A stretch of 64,000 nt of DNA from NCBI RefSeq assembly GCF_028583425.1, contig NC_072798.1, positions 13,456,501-13,520,500 on the forward strand. Reading direction: 5' to 3'. Both the position numbers and the translations under genes were made by a program. How positions within the stretch are numbered: the first letter of the stretch is position 1; every line of letters begins with the position of its first letter. Source of the DNA: Eublepharis macularius (lineage: Eukaryota > Chordata > Lepidosauria > Squamata > Eublepharidae). The notes under the pieces were generated by a model. It was given only the letters and a program-made list of their open reading frames with translations, was not told where the DNA came from and ran no database searches. Below, piece by piece: positions 21,401 through 33,400 of this stretch.

Positions 21401-24400
21401 AATAATAATAATAATAAAAGAAAAACCACATTATTTAATTACTACTCCATGTTATCTTTTCCATTTTTAACAATAACAATTATTAGTAATATCACTGCTT
21501 ATTTCTTGAAGTAACTGATTAGCATGACCTTTAATATAAATATAATGTACTATAAAAGATTTTAATCTATTTCTATTCCTTGAACAAGAAGAAAGAAGAA
21601 ATTCTTATATCCCTTCTGCATCTCATTACCTTATACTTTACTTTTCAATAACAGTGTTGACTTTATACCAATATATCCAAATTGTACAATCTGCTTTACC
21701 TAATCTATATGTTTTGTACCATTTTTATTGATGCTGCCTGTATTGGGTACCAGTTATTTGTAGAAACTTAGGTTGGTATTTTTTTAAAATAAATACATGC
21801 ACAGAAATATGAGAAGCTGATAACATGAGAAGTGAATATTGTGTCTGGAAAAGAACAATATAAAAGTCAACAGATCATTTAATTTGTCAACAGACTGTAC
21901 TGTTTGTTCAAATGTATTTAAGCATCAAGACTGTTGGGAAAAGGGCAAAACTTATTTGAGACCAACTATTTTGAATAGATTAATCCCTAGGCAATATATT
22001 CACTCAGGAAATATTTATCAAGCCAAAAATAAAAGTCGTTAGAGGACAAACCAAGCAAGTACATAAAAGTTCAGAGAACTTCATTTCTAGAACCAGAAGC
22101 TATTTAAATAGCAGATATACACATGGATATAGCCACAAAGGGTCCAGCCCCTTGGGCTTGAGTCTCTGTTAGGTGGCCCACTGTGGTTGGTAAGAAGCTG
22201 TTTCGGTTATGTCCTGTCTCTCAAGATGTAATAATGTTGGCTGTGCTGTCTTGGGCTGATCCACTTGCTCATCTTTCGGTGTAATGTGTCAACACAGCCC
22301 TTTTCCCTCTCTACATTGGACAGATAGGTCAGTTCCTACATAAAATAATACATGGATACAAATCTAATATTAAAAACCACAACAATGGGAAAGAATTTCA
22401 GTCTGCCAGGATTGTCTTGTTTTAACTTGGAAGTAACAGTTCTCCAACAAAGAATTCCGGAAGGAGATTCCAGGATGAAACTGCTGAATTGAGGTTTCAC
22501 ACAACTGCCACCTGATTTGAATGAAGATTTGAGATTTCTGACTTTTTAAAGATGTTAACTACCTTAGAAAAACCTGGTGAACCCTACCCATTATGAGTGT
22601 GTTACCTAGCTTAGCATAACTAGTGAATGGTCTCTATACTTTCCTTGATTTGAATTTTGCACAGTTGCGTATTGCCTTTTACTGTTAAATTTTTAATGGA
22701 CCCTGGAAAATTTTTGACATAGTAAGCATCTGTTTATTGCACTGGAGGAAGGAGCTATATAGTCTGACAGCTTGCACTGGAATAAAATTGTATCTGCTTG
22801 TTCTTTTCCCGAACAGACTAACATAGCTATTTCTCTTAAATTTAAGTATGAATGCTTCTGGTAGTTTCAGGTAGCTATCATGTTGGTCTGCTGTAGTACA
22901 GCACGATTTGAGTCCAGTGGTGCCTTAGAGCTCAGCAAGATGTTCAGGGTAAAAGCTTTTGGGAGTCAAAGCTTCCTTCTTCAGATACAAAGAAAGTATC
23001 TGAAGAAGGGCGATTTGAGTCTTCAAAGCTTATACCCTGAAAATCTTGTTGGTCTCTAAGGAGCCACTGGATTAAAATCCTGCTGTTCTAATACTTCCAG
23101 TAAAAAGTGTTGAGAAACTGACCTTTCCAGTAAAGCAATTTAGAAAAAACACACATAAAATTGGGGGCCTGCATTGTGAAGAAGCACTAGCTTTGTTAGT
23201 GGTATAACTTGTGTAATGACTTGTTTTGGGTCTGAGCTAGTTTGGTGTAGTGGTTAAGAGCGTAGGACTCTAATCTGGAGAATCGGGTTTGATTCCCCAC
23301 TCCTCCGCTTGAAACCAGCTGGGTGACTTTGGGTCACAGCTTCTAGGAGCTCTCTGAGCCCTACCTACCTCACAGGGTGTTTTGTTGTGGGGATAATAAT
23401 AGCATACTTTGTAAACCACTCTGAGTGGGTGTTAAGTCATCCTGAAGGGTGGTATATAAATCGAACGTTGTTGTTATAAATTGGCCTCTTTCAGTTGTTG
23501 GATATTGATACTGCTTGAAGAATGTACACAGTACTACAAGCTGAAGTATCTTAGTTATAGTTTTGCCTAGAGTACATTGTTGCCACCACCTTCTCCAGTT
23601 TCCCAACATCTGTGTCCAAGACCTTTTTTACCTTCTGGCAGCTTTCTTCTATATATGAAGCAGCAAAAGAAGGCTCTAGGACCAGTTATCGAAAGCAAAG
23701 TGCTATAGCAGCCTCTGCTGTCCAAAGTATGCAATTACAAAGAAATTAATTCTACATGGCCAAAATTAAGCTAGTGGGATTTCAAAATTGCTGAAAGTTG
23801 CCTGCCTTTAGCAAAACATACAAATGGCTACCAAGCTTTAGAAATGGTTTACTTTAAATATGATTTCCAGAATCTTCTAAAGATTCTGTCAGACTCAGCC
23901 ACACTTGGTCTTGTGTTCCTTTATAACATACGTGATTTTACCCCACCCCCATATTTGTGGCCTGTAACAGAACAAAATAGACCTGTTGGTTTTTTTGAAG
24001 TGGTTAGATGCTAAGCTTGTTGGATGCTTTTTAGTCTTACCTTGGACTTTTTAGTCTTATCTTGGATGAACACTACCTGTCCAGGTGGCTGTCCAGATAA
24101 AATGTACATGTGTGTTATAGAGCCATTATTGTATATGACATTTGCCAAAGGGCAAATACTTGTCCTAGCTTATAGTCTAAAGGAGAGACAAGGTAATAAA
24201 GTAGCAGAGAGGAGAAGAATTGGGAGAGGCAACTTTGACAAATTAATTGTGCATATGTCTTTCTTAACCATTGGCGGTGGTGGAGAGTGCCCTCAAATCA
24301 GAGTTGACTTATGGCGACCCCGGTGGGGTTTTTATGGCAGGAGACTAACAGGTGGATTGCCATTGCCTACCTCTGCAACCCTGGCCTTCGCTGGAGGCCT

Positions 24401-27400
24401 CCCATCCAGTTACTAACCGGGGCTGATACTGCATAGCTTCTGAGATCGATGAGATCAGGTCACCTGGGTTATCCAGGTCAAGGCCTTTCTTACTTGTTGG
24501 ATTCTTTAAATTACAGAACTTACCCTAAGCTAATAGATCAAATACAGGCCAAGAGTTCCTTCACCATCCTTATATGCAGTTAAAGGTCTGAGTGTACCCT
24601 CTTGAAAGCAACAAGCCATTTATAAATAATAGCATCCTTTGAGTTAAATAATCTCTGGCAGATTTTGCAAGTCATGGATACAAAGAGCAGATAGACTTCA
24701 CATCTCAAAGTATCATGTTCAGATTCTCACGTTCATATGGATACTTTCCAATTAATAAAACCTGATAAATACAAACCTCAAGAATGTTCAACCTCTTTGA
24801 GCCAGTGTGTTGTACGTGTTGTCTCCAGATTCCAGAGGCCCAGTCATTTTTGAGCAGAGATTTATCCAGGTTTAAGTGAAACAGAAGGAAAGCCGTAGAA
24901 AGTTTAAAGGTAAAGACAAGAAGATTGGCCTGCAAATAGAAGGGGATGAGAAACCAATATATAGGGATTTGCAGAAGCAGATTGCATGGCGCCATCCATC
25001 CTGTCTCATACACATGGGTCAGTTGTTTCATTCCTCCTTTTCCTTTCAGTATTGAACTTCTTGTCAAGTTGCATCACCTGTCTTTGTATCATAATGCAAA
25101 AATATTGCTCCTCCTTTCCATCCCCCTGGCTAAAATGCTGGTATTATGTTGTAATTGTCTCCCATATTGATTACCACAGCCTTCTTTTAGGCCTTTGACA
25201 GATGCGTCTCACTCCTCTTGCCTGTATGGAATGTTATTCTGCCAAAATCGTTCCACCTTCTTGTTTTGATCAGATGTAACTGCACGATTAAGTTTATTGC
25301 TTGATACCCTGCGCATTCTCATTCCTTCCCCCTCACCCTTGCTTCTGCCTTCCCCCGTCTTAATTAAAGTGTGCTTTTATCCTGGTGTCCGATCTTATGT
25401 TACCCTGGAACGCATAGTGTATACTAGTACTATATAAACAAGAATTCCCAGAGATGCTTTTGTCTTGTAGTTGTCAGTGCATATGGGTTTTGGGCATCTT
25501 TTCATAGGTTCTGGAAGAATAATTATTCTCAAGCATGAAATCACTTATTCAAGTTACCTGATAGCACTGAAATCAGACCGTGAAGGGGAAACCAACTCTT
25601 TTTGTCAGATTTAGTATATAGTATGAATACCATAGCTATAGTCCCCTGGCGGTTACTGTTTTTCCAGAAACCAAAAGTCAAATACATCAAGTTAACAGGG
25701 TGGCCTGAAGCAAAGACCAAACAAAAAAGCGTTAATCTTTTGTCCCAATGTAATATTATGTGTGAATTAGCTGAATATTCTTTATGGCCAAAGGAAACAC
25801 TGCTACATATGTGTTGGGGCGGGATGAGAGCACACTAAATCTGTACCGTTCTTGTGAATGCAGTTATCTGAACACTTCCTTGTATGAGTTCATGACATGA
25901 TAGACATTTGTCCCTTGGTGCAAGTTGCAATCCAAAGTTGATTGTTTGTAAAAGGAATCGGAAATTTGCAGTGAGGGAACTATTTATTTAAAATATTTTC
26001 ACCTTATAAACATTTCCAAGGCAGTTTAAAGCAAAAAAAAATTAGAAAATAAGGAATAAAACAAGAAAAGAATAAAAACAGCAAACAAGTACAATACAAC
26101 CATTTAAAATAGTATTGGATATAGAGTTAGGAATTCTTAAACATAAAACGGCCAAAAACATTATTTAACCTATTGCAAGATTATCTGAAACAGTTAATAA
26201 AATAGGGGGTGTGGCTCTAAAGGACTTTGGAAAAGAAAAATGTCTTTGCCTGTTACCTGAAATCTCAGGTAACTGGTTTGGTGTAGTGGTTAAGAACATC
26301 AGGACTGTAATCTGGAGAGCCAGGTTTGATTCCCAACTCCTCGGCTTGAAGCCAGTTAGGTGACCTTGGGTCAGTCACAACTCTCTCAGCCCCACCCACT
26401 TCACAGGGTGATTATTGTGAAGATAATAATAATACACTTTTTAAACTGCTCTGAGTGTGGCATTAAGTTGCCCTGAAGGACAGCATATAAAACAAATGTT
26501 AAAAATAAATTCATCACGCTGGCTTGTTTAAGAGATGAAGTTTTAAAGCTTGGCTGTCATTACAGGAAAAAAAACCTGCCTTTGTTAATCTGCAAAGCTT
26601 GTAAAATTGGGAGGAGAACATAGAGCAGGCCTCTGAAGAATATCTTACTTGGAAAGTTCATAAAGGATGAGCTATATAGATGATAGGGAAATGAGGGCTG
26701 TACCAGTCACCAAGATGAAAAAAGGCAAGGCCAAATGATAATCATGTAGTGGGGAAATGAAAATGTATTGAATGGATACTAAAGCCCCTGCATTTTTCCG
26801 CACACAGCTTCATCGGGGGATCTGAAACATATAAAAGCAATATCTTTCAAATCTTGTATTTTGATTGATTTAATATTTTTTTTATTCATTTCCCCTTTAT
26901 ATCAGGTTTCCAGTCCCCTGACAAACCTGCCTGCTTTTTTTTTTTTTTACTATCCCTTGATTTTTCATTTTACCATTGCACCATTGGCATTTTCCCTTGC
27001 CTTTCATGTATATGGATGATAACTAGCACTTTGGATTGTGCCCTAAAACAAGCTAACTTTAAAACTAGAGCTTTAAAAACTAGTGAAATACGGTCACTGT
27101 AACTTTTTCCTGGTAGCAGCCTAGCCACTGCATTTTGAACCCATGGAAGCTTCCCAGAAGCCATCAAAAGCAGTCCCAGGCAGAGCATGTTGCATTCATT
27201 TGACCTGGATATATTCAGGGTCTGGATAGCTGGCCAAATCATGTATCACTGCTGGGGAGAGCAGCTGGAGCTGGTTAAAGGCAGCTACAGAGAATTGTGC
27301 TGACCTTGAAGCACTGGACTGAAAAGCACTCCCAACTGCCATACTTACTCCTTAAGGGGGAGAATCAGCAGACTGCTTAATTGGCCTTACCACCAATAGG

Positions 27401-30400
27401 ACCTCAGTTTTACTGTGGATTGGGCTTCAGTTTATTGGTCCTCTTTCTTTACTGTTTTAAGACAAATAAATGTTGCTTGCTGTATCCAACCAGTGGGCTG
27501 TCTAGTCCAGTGTTCTATGCCCAACAAGGAACAGCCAGGAAACCTGGGAGATTTACAAGGCAGTTGCGTGAGCAATTCCTGCCCCTCGTCTGTTTGCAAC
27601 ATCTGCTTCTCAAAGGTATACTACTCTGAACAGAAATTTCATTTTTGGTGATCCCTGCTAATAACAACTCATGGTCATACTCCTGCACTTTTAATCCTCT
27701 GAAAAAATGTGACGCTACCAGCAGTCATCACATTATGTAATAAAGTCAATGGATGTCTGAAAAGTACTTTAGGCCCTGAACCTCCTGCCCGTGTGTTTCA
27801 TTAGATGACTTAGGTTGCAGTGCTAAGGACCCTTTCCTAGGAGTAAACTCCACTGAACTTGAGGCTTTATTTGGAGTAATCCTGCTTAGGATGGCTCCCT
27901 TTAAGTTCTAATTAAAAGAGGGATTACTCTTATTCCAGTCCAGTCCTAATTAATAAACTGCTCTTAGCTTCTTTTGTAGGAAAGGTTATTCTTTGAATAA
28001 TCCAGCTGAGGTATCTCTCCATCAGCAGAGGTTTTGGCACACTCTGTCTCGCTTTAGAAGTCACACAGAAGAGGATGACAAGCTTTCTCAAGGATAGAGA
28101 TGGGGAAGGCCCAGAAAGAAACAGTTTATTATATTTAATATTGCTTTCCCGCAGCTTTACCTAAGACAGAAACCAGATTACTGGGTTTCTAATATTTGAG
28201 CTTTTTACCCAGAGCATACTTAAATTGGTGTTAGTGAGCTGGAGGCTATCTGGCATAAGAAGGCTGATTTTAGTGTCAAGTTGATGATTTTAGTTTACCA
28301 TCACTTTTATCTTTAGGTTAAGAATGGTTCAGTGATTTATACTACTAACTTCTTAGTTCTAAAATTTTGACCTTTGAGTTATGACAGGTAGTGACAGGTT
28401 TTGAAATGCTATACTCTAAAAGATGTGTGAATGAAAGGAATTATTAATCACAGCATGATAAAAATGCATTGTGCTGGTGGTGGGGAGGTCACAGTCTAAA
28501 TTATTGGATCTCTGGGATATAATTTCCTTGTATCCATAAGTGTCTATTAGCACTAATGAGGTTACAATGAAAGTAAGAACAATTAGGATCAAGTCTAAAA
28601 TTTCTCTCAACATGGTTTTTGCTTGTCCCAGAAAAGGAATAGTATATTAAAATGTGATGGGAACTGTAGATTTGTTGTTGAATGCAGTCAGGGAATGACA
28701 AATGAAGGGCTTTTTGTAAGAGTAACTTCTCGCAGTCGGTCTGTAGAATTTTGTAAATGTTTATATATGCACAAATGAAAAAATATTGTGCAGCATTAAC
28801 TATTCTTAAAAGCTTACAGAGGTTAGAGTGTTGGACTAGGATCTGGGAGACCCAGTTTAAATCCCCCTCTTACTGGATGACCTTGGGACAGTATCATACT
28901 CTCAACCTAGCTAACCTACAGGGTTGTTGTGAGGAATAGAACGGAAGAGAGGAAAATGATCTCCATTGGGTCTTTGAGTCTCCATTGGGGAGAAAAGAGG
29001 GATATAAATGAACTAAATAAATAAATGTATTATGAGCAGGTAGGGTTTCCAGGTCCCCTTACAGTCCCAGTGGGAGGCTGGAGACCTGGCACTTCCCTTT
29101 CTTTGGGCCCCAGCACACTTCACTCTTTTACGCAAAGCACACATGGCCCCGCGCTCATGCGATGGTGTCACTTCTGGGTGACGACATCACACAGATGCAG
29201 GAGCATGCGTGCACTTTGCAACAGGCTGATTTGGGCCTCTAATGGGCCCAATTTGGCATGTTTTGGGCCCAGATTGGCCTGCTGCAAAGTGCACGCTCTT
29301 GGAGCGACACAGTGACATCAATCCTGGGAGTGACATCATCGCACCGCCCCTGAGAGCATACTTGGGAGGCTTGTTCCTGCGCCCTTTCCCCCACAAGCCA
29401 GGTGAGTAGTGGCGTGGGGTGGAAGGTGTAAGTGGGGGTCCCCCGCCCCCACTGGGGGAATGGGATCCCTATGAGCAGGTTTGAGGAAAAGGTCTCACTT
29501 AGGAAGCAAAAATTAGTGTCTGTGACCTAATTTGGCATATCTTTCTAAAACAGTGATTGCCATGACTTGTATTTCCAAGCCCTGCTTGCATTCCAAAGCT
29601 AGATTAGTTAAGTGTCTGTTTTCTACCCTAATGTGCTGTGCTGTAAACTAGGAATCATTTCTGCATCTTAATACGCCTTCCCCCAGCATTCACTTTGAAA
29701 TAGCCCATTTATCTTTGCACGTAATTTGCTGGATTCATAGCTTGCGTGTCTCCTTTTTTTCTGTAGCACTCTGATAACGGTAGACTGGTACAATTGCAGT
29801 TGTCTGTCTCCCACTCGGGACCATTTGTTCTCTTCTGTTTATTACATACTGTACATAGGTGCAAATACTTAGTAGTGCTCATGTCTAATCTGGGCTGTAT
29901 TGATGTTGCTCATAATAACTTGATTTAACTGATAGGCTGTCCGAGTGTTGGTACTGCTGATTATATGCAACCAATGTGCCTTGAAGCACATTCTCACGTA
30001 ATTATTGTTTTTTTAAAAGTGCATGCATCAGATGATTTGGGAGATTTTCTAATATTTCCAGTTGAGGAGGAATTACTTGTGAAAGTGCTCCTGCTAAGCA
30101 TTCTGGACTGTTTGGTGTAATGGTTAAGAGCTCTAATCTGGAGAACCAGGTTTGATTCCCCGTTCCTCCACTCTCGCAGCTCAACCCACCTCACAGAGTG
30201 ATTGTTGTGAGGATAATAATAACACACTTCGTAAACCGCTCTGAGTGGGCATTAAGTTGTCCTGAAGGGGCAGTATATAAATTAAATGTTGTTGTTGTTG
30301 TTATTAAATGTGTGAAAATCCTAACATCTGCATTGCTTTTGCTTTCCAGATATTTACAGATGGAATTACCAATAAGCTTATCGGCTGTTATGTGGGTGAA

Positions 30401-33400
30401 AGAATGGATGATGTGGTCCTTGTTAGAATTTATGGAAATAAGACGGAGCTGTTAGTTGATCGAGAGGAGGAAGTAAAAAGCTTCCGCGTGTTGCAAGCCC
30501 ATGGTTGTGCACCGCAGCTCTATTGTACTTTCATTAATGGCCTGTGCTATGAGTTCATGCCAGGAGAAGCGCTGGATCCGGAGCATGTTTGCAACCCAGA
30601 GATATTCCGGTAAGCCTTTTGGCTCTGCTGAATTTAATTTTTTGTTACGTTGTATTTCCTTTCCCCCCTTGGATTTTAGACTAGTCTCCAGACATAGTAC
30701 TCGTCGTCACCTTACAGATTGCATGGTGCTTTTTGGGAAATCATGTCCCATGTTCAGAGAGAGAATAGTTTTATGTGGGCGAATAAATATCTTGGAGAGG
30801 GGGAGGCCCAAGCACTTCCTCTCTGTCCTTATTGCCTTCCCTTGTGCTGTCACTGCCCAGGATTCTGCAGCCTGCCAAAGCATTCAGTTCTTCTGCTCAA
30901 ACTCTGTCAGTCTCCTCCTCCAGTCCCTTCTGGGGCTTCCGATTCACATCATTAGAGATTTTGAGAGCACGTCGACATAGTAAATTTCATTGTTTGGTTT
31001 GGAGAGAATATTTGACCTTGATTGTGTGTCTGATGCTTTGCCAGTTTCTTTTATTGAGGAAAGGACTGAATTGCCAAAACGTGACAGTCAACCGGAAGCC
31101 CCGTCTCTCTGCTTGCTTGCAATACTGTGCAAACTCAGAAGTGTTTCAACTGATAATCCTTCCTTAATTATTTCTGTATACTGGATTGAAATTGTTATAT
31201 TTTTGTACTGCTAATAACAACACTGTTAATAATAAATAATAATATTTTGTATACCATACTATTCTCATTTTGTGTTCATCACATTTTGGGTTACATCAGT
31301 GCTTAGTTCTCGTGGCTCCTTCTTACGCATCCAGGGTAATGCCAATCACAGCTTTCGGATCGGGAAGCAATTTTCCCCAGGCCACTTCGGCCAGGGATTC
31401 TGGAAGTGTTTTACCATCCTCTGGGCATGGAGCAGAGGTCACTGGGGGAGTGGTGGTGGGGAGGTAGTTGTGAATTGCCTGCACTGTGCAGGGAGTTGGA
31501 CTAGATGAGGTCCCTTTTAACCCTACGATTCTGATTCATTTGTGAAGTGCTGTATTTCACAGTGGTTCTTTTTGTTACTCTGATTCACTTCTAGCATAAT
31601 GTCCTTGCCTGTGCTTTGCAAGTACTCCATGAACCTGCTCCACCTAAGATTTCTTCATTGTCTTCCCGCGTACTTTTGTGCTGGACCTGATGATAGCATA
31701 GTAGATGTAGCGATTAGAATGCTGGACTAAGATCCGGGAGACCCAGATTCAAATTCTGGCATGATGTTTACTTGGTAACTGCGGACCAGTCACTCTTGTA
31801 GCCTAAATTACCTCATTGGGGGTTGTGAGGATAAAAGGAAGGAGAACAGAATGTTGTTTGATTTCCTAAAATACAGCCCGTAAACTCTTCTTTTCTCTCC
31901 CCCCTTTCCCGCCCCATTTCCTGGAACTTCTTATAAACACTGCTGAGGACCTCCTGTCTTCCTTCAAACACATATGCATCAATGTATACCATATGTATAA
32001 TGTGTAAATAATTTATTCCATTGCGTTAGACTCTTTTCTTTATAGTTGTCTCTTGCACTCCAGAGATTAATTTGGAATAAACCTAGGAATGTGGAAGCAC
32101 AATAAAGGTTATGTCCCCACCCTCACCCCCATCTTTGGCTTTTGCTCCTCAGATACATGTTCTAGTAGGCTATCTTGTTGAAGTTGTTAACCATATTACT
32201 GCCAGTTTCCCCATCTCTTCAAGATGTTTCAAAGTGTCATTCTACTTTTGATAAGCAATTTGATAGCTTTCTTTTTATTTACATACATTTTTGTTATAGC
32301 TGAATGCCTGTGCTGTCCTAGTGTTGATTCCTGATTGTGAGAGAAAAATTACACTCTGTCTCATTGAACCTGGTTCTACACTTTCCATTCTTTTTTTTTT
32401 ATATAAAATTTTTTTATTGGATTAGAAGTCAATATTATGCTCATTACAGTCAATTTCCTTTTTATATTCCAATTGGAATTGGAATACACTTTCCATTCTT
32501 GTCATGTTCTAAGGTTGTCTCCAAGTCGGTGAACTATTTAGCTCTCTTCCATGCTGGATTCTTAAAACTGCAAGAGATAAAGAACAAGACAAGTATCTTT
32601 TAAGGTTGCTGATGGTTAAAGGCAATAGTATTTGCCTGAAAAGCGTGCTAAGTTTAGATTTCTCAGTAGAGATTGCTTAAAGCCCAGCTATTTGTGTACA
32701 TTATTACAACAAAACTTTATATAAACTTGAATTTCTTACAGGCTGATAGCCAGGCAGCTTGCTAAAATACATGCCATTCATGCTCACAATGGATGGATTC
32801 CCAAGTCTAACCTGTGGCTGAAGATGGGGAAATATTTCTCTCTCATACCAAAGGAATTTGCTGATGAGGAATTGCACAAAAGGTAAGTGTTTAAACCATC
32901 TTCTGAAACTTATTGTGCAGCTCTAAATGAATGGGGAGAAAACCTGTTGCGGTGAAGGAATAATAAGCTTTTCTTACCCGTTTTCCGCTGGGAAATGTAA
33001 GTCGGTAATAATTTAAATCCCAAGCAAAAGTATCAGTTGGAAGTTGCATGTAACTTGGAAAGTTTTCTAATAGTGTTTGCAAAAGCTTATTGAATATCAC
33101 ATCTTCAGTATAGAAACAGAGCATTCATTTCTGTATAAAATCGAAAGAGTGGTCTTCGTGGCAGCGTTGCACTCAAAGAGAGATGCCGTATTTTCTCTTT
33201 TCAATCCCCAAAGGTTTCTAAGGGATATCCCAAGCCCTCAGATCCTTCAGGAGGAAATGACATGGATGAAGGAGAAACTGTCCAACCTGGGCTCTCCAGT
33301 GGTGCTTTGCCACAATGACCTGTTGTGTAAAAATATAATCTACAATGGAAAACAAGGTAGGTATTGAATACAGCTGTAAGTAATCTTTATTATGTATTGC

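Larger units (their letters stand above)
3435..30349 (+). other. ETNK1: ETNK1 intron 1 (27 kb)
   Basis: The donor is AAG|GTAGCG and the acceptor CTTTCCAG|ATATTT. A good branch-site match, TCCTAAC, lies at about 30319-30325. The intron is phase 0 and is filled mainly with retroelements, listed separately. Long first introns are usual for ETNK1 in vertebrates. Confidence 0.9.

Noticed and set aside
23236..23476. tRNA gene
   Set aside because: The A and B boxes belong to a SINE with a long unrelated body and several genomic copies, and no cloverleaf is intact.
24275..24482. 5S rRNA gene
   Set aside because: Only part of 5S is present, diverged and fused to a SINE body.
30501..31167. Overlapping open frames running from exon 2 into intron 2
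   Set aside because: Exon 2 has a strong donor at 30610 and these frames differ from the conserved one. No domain is present.
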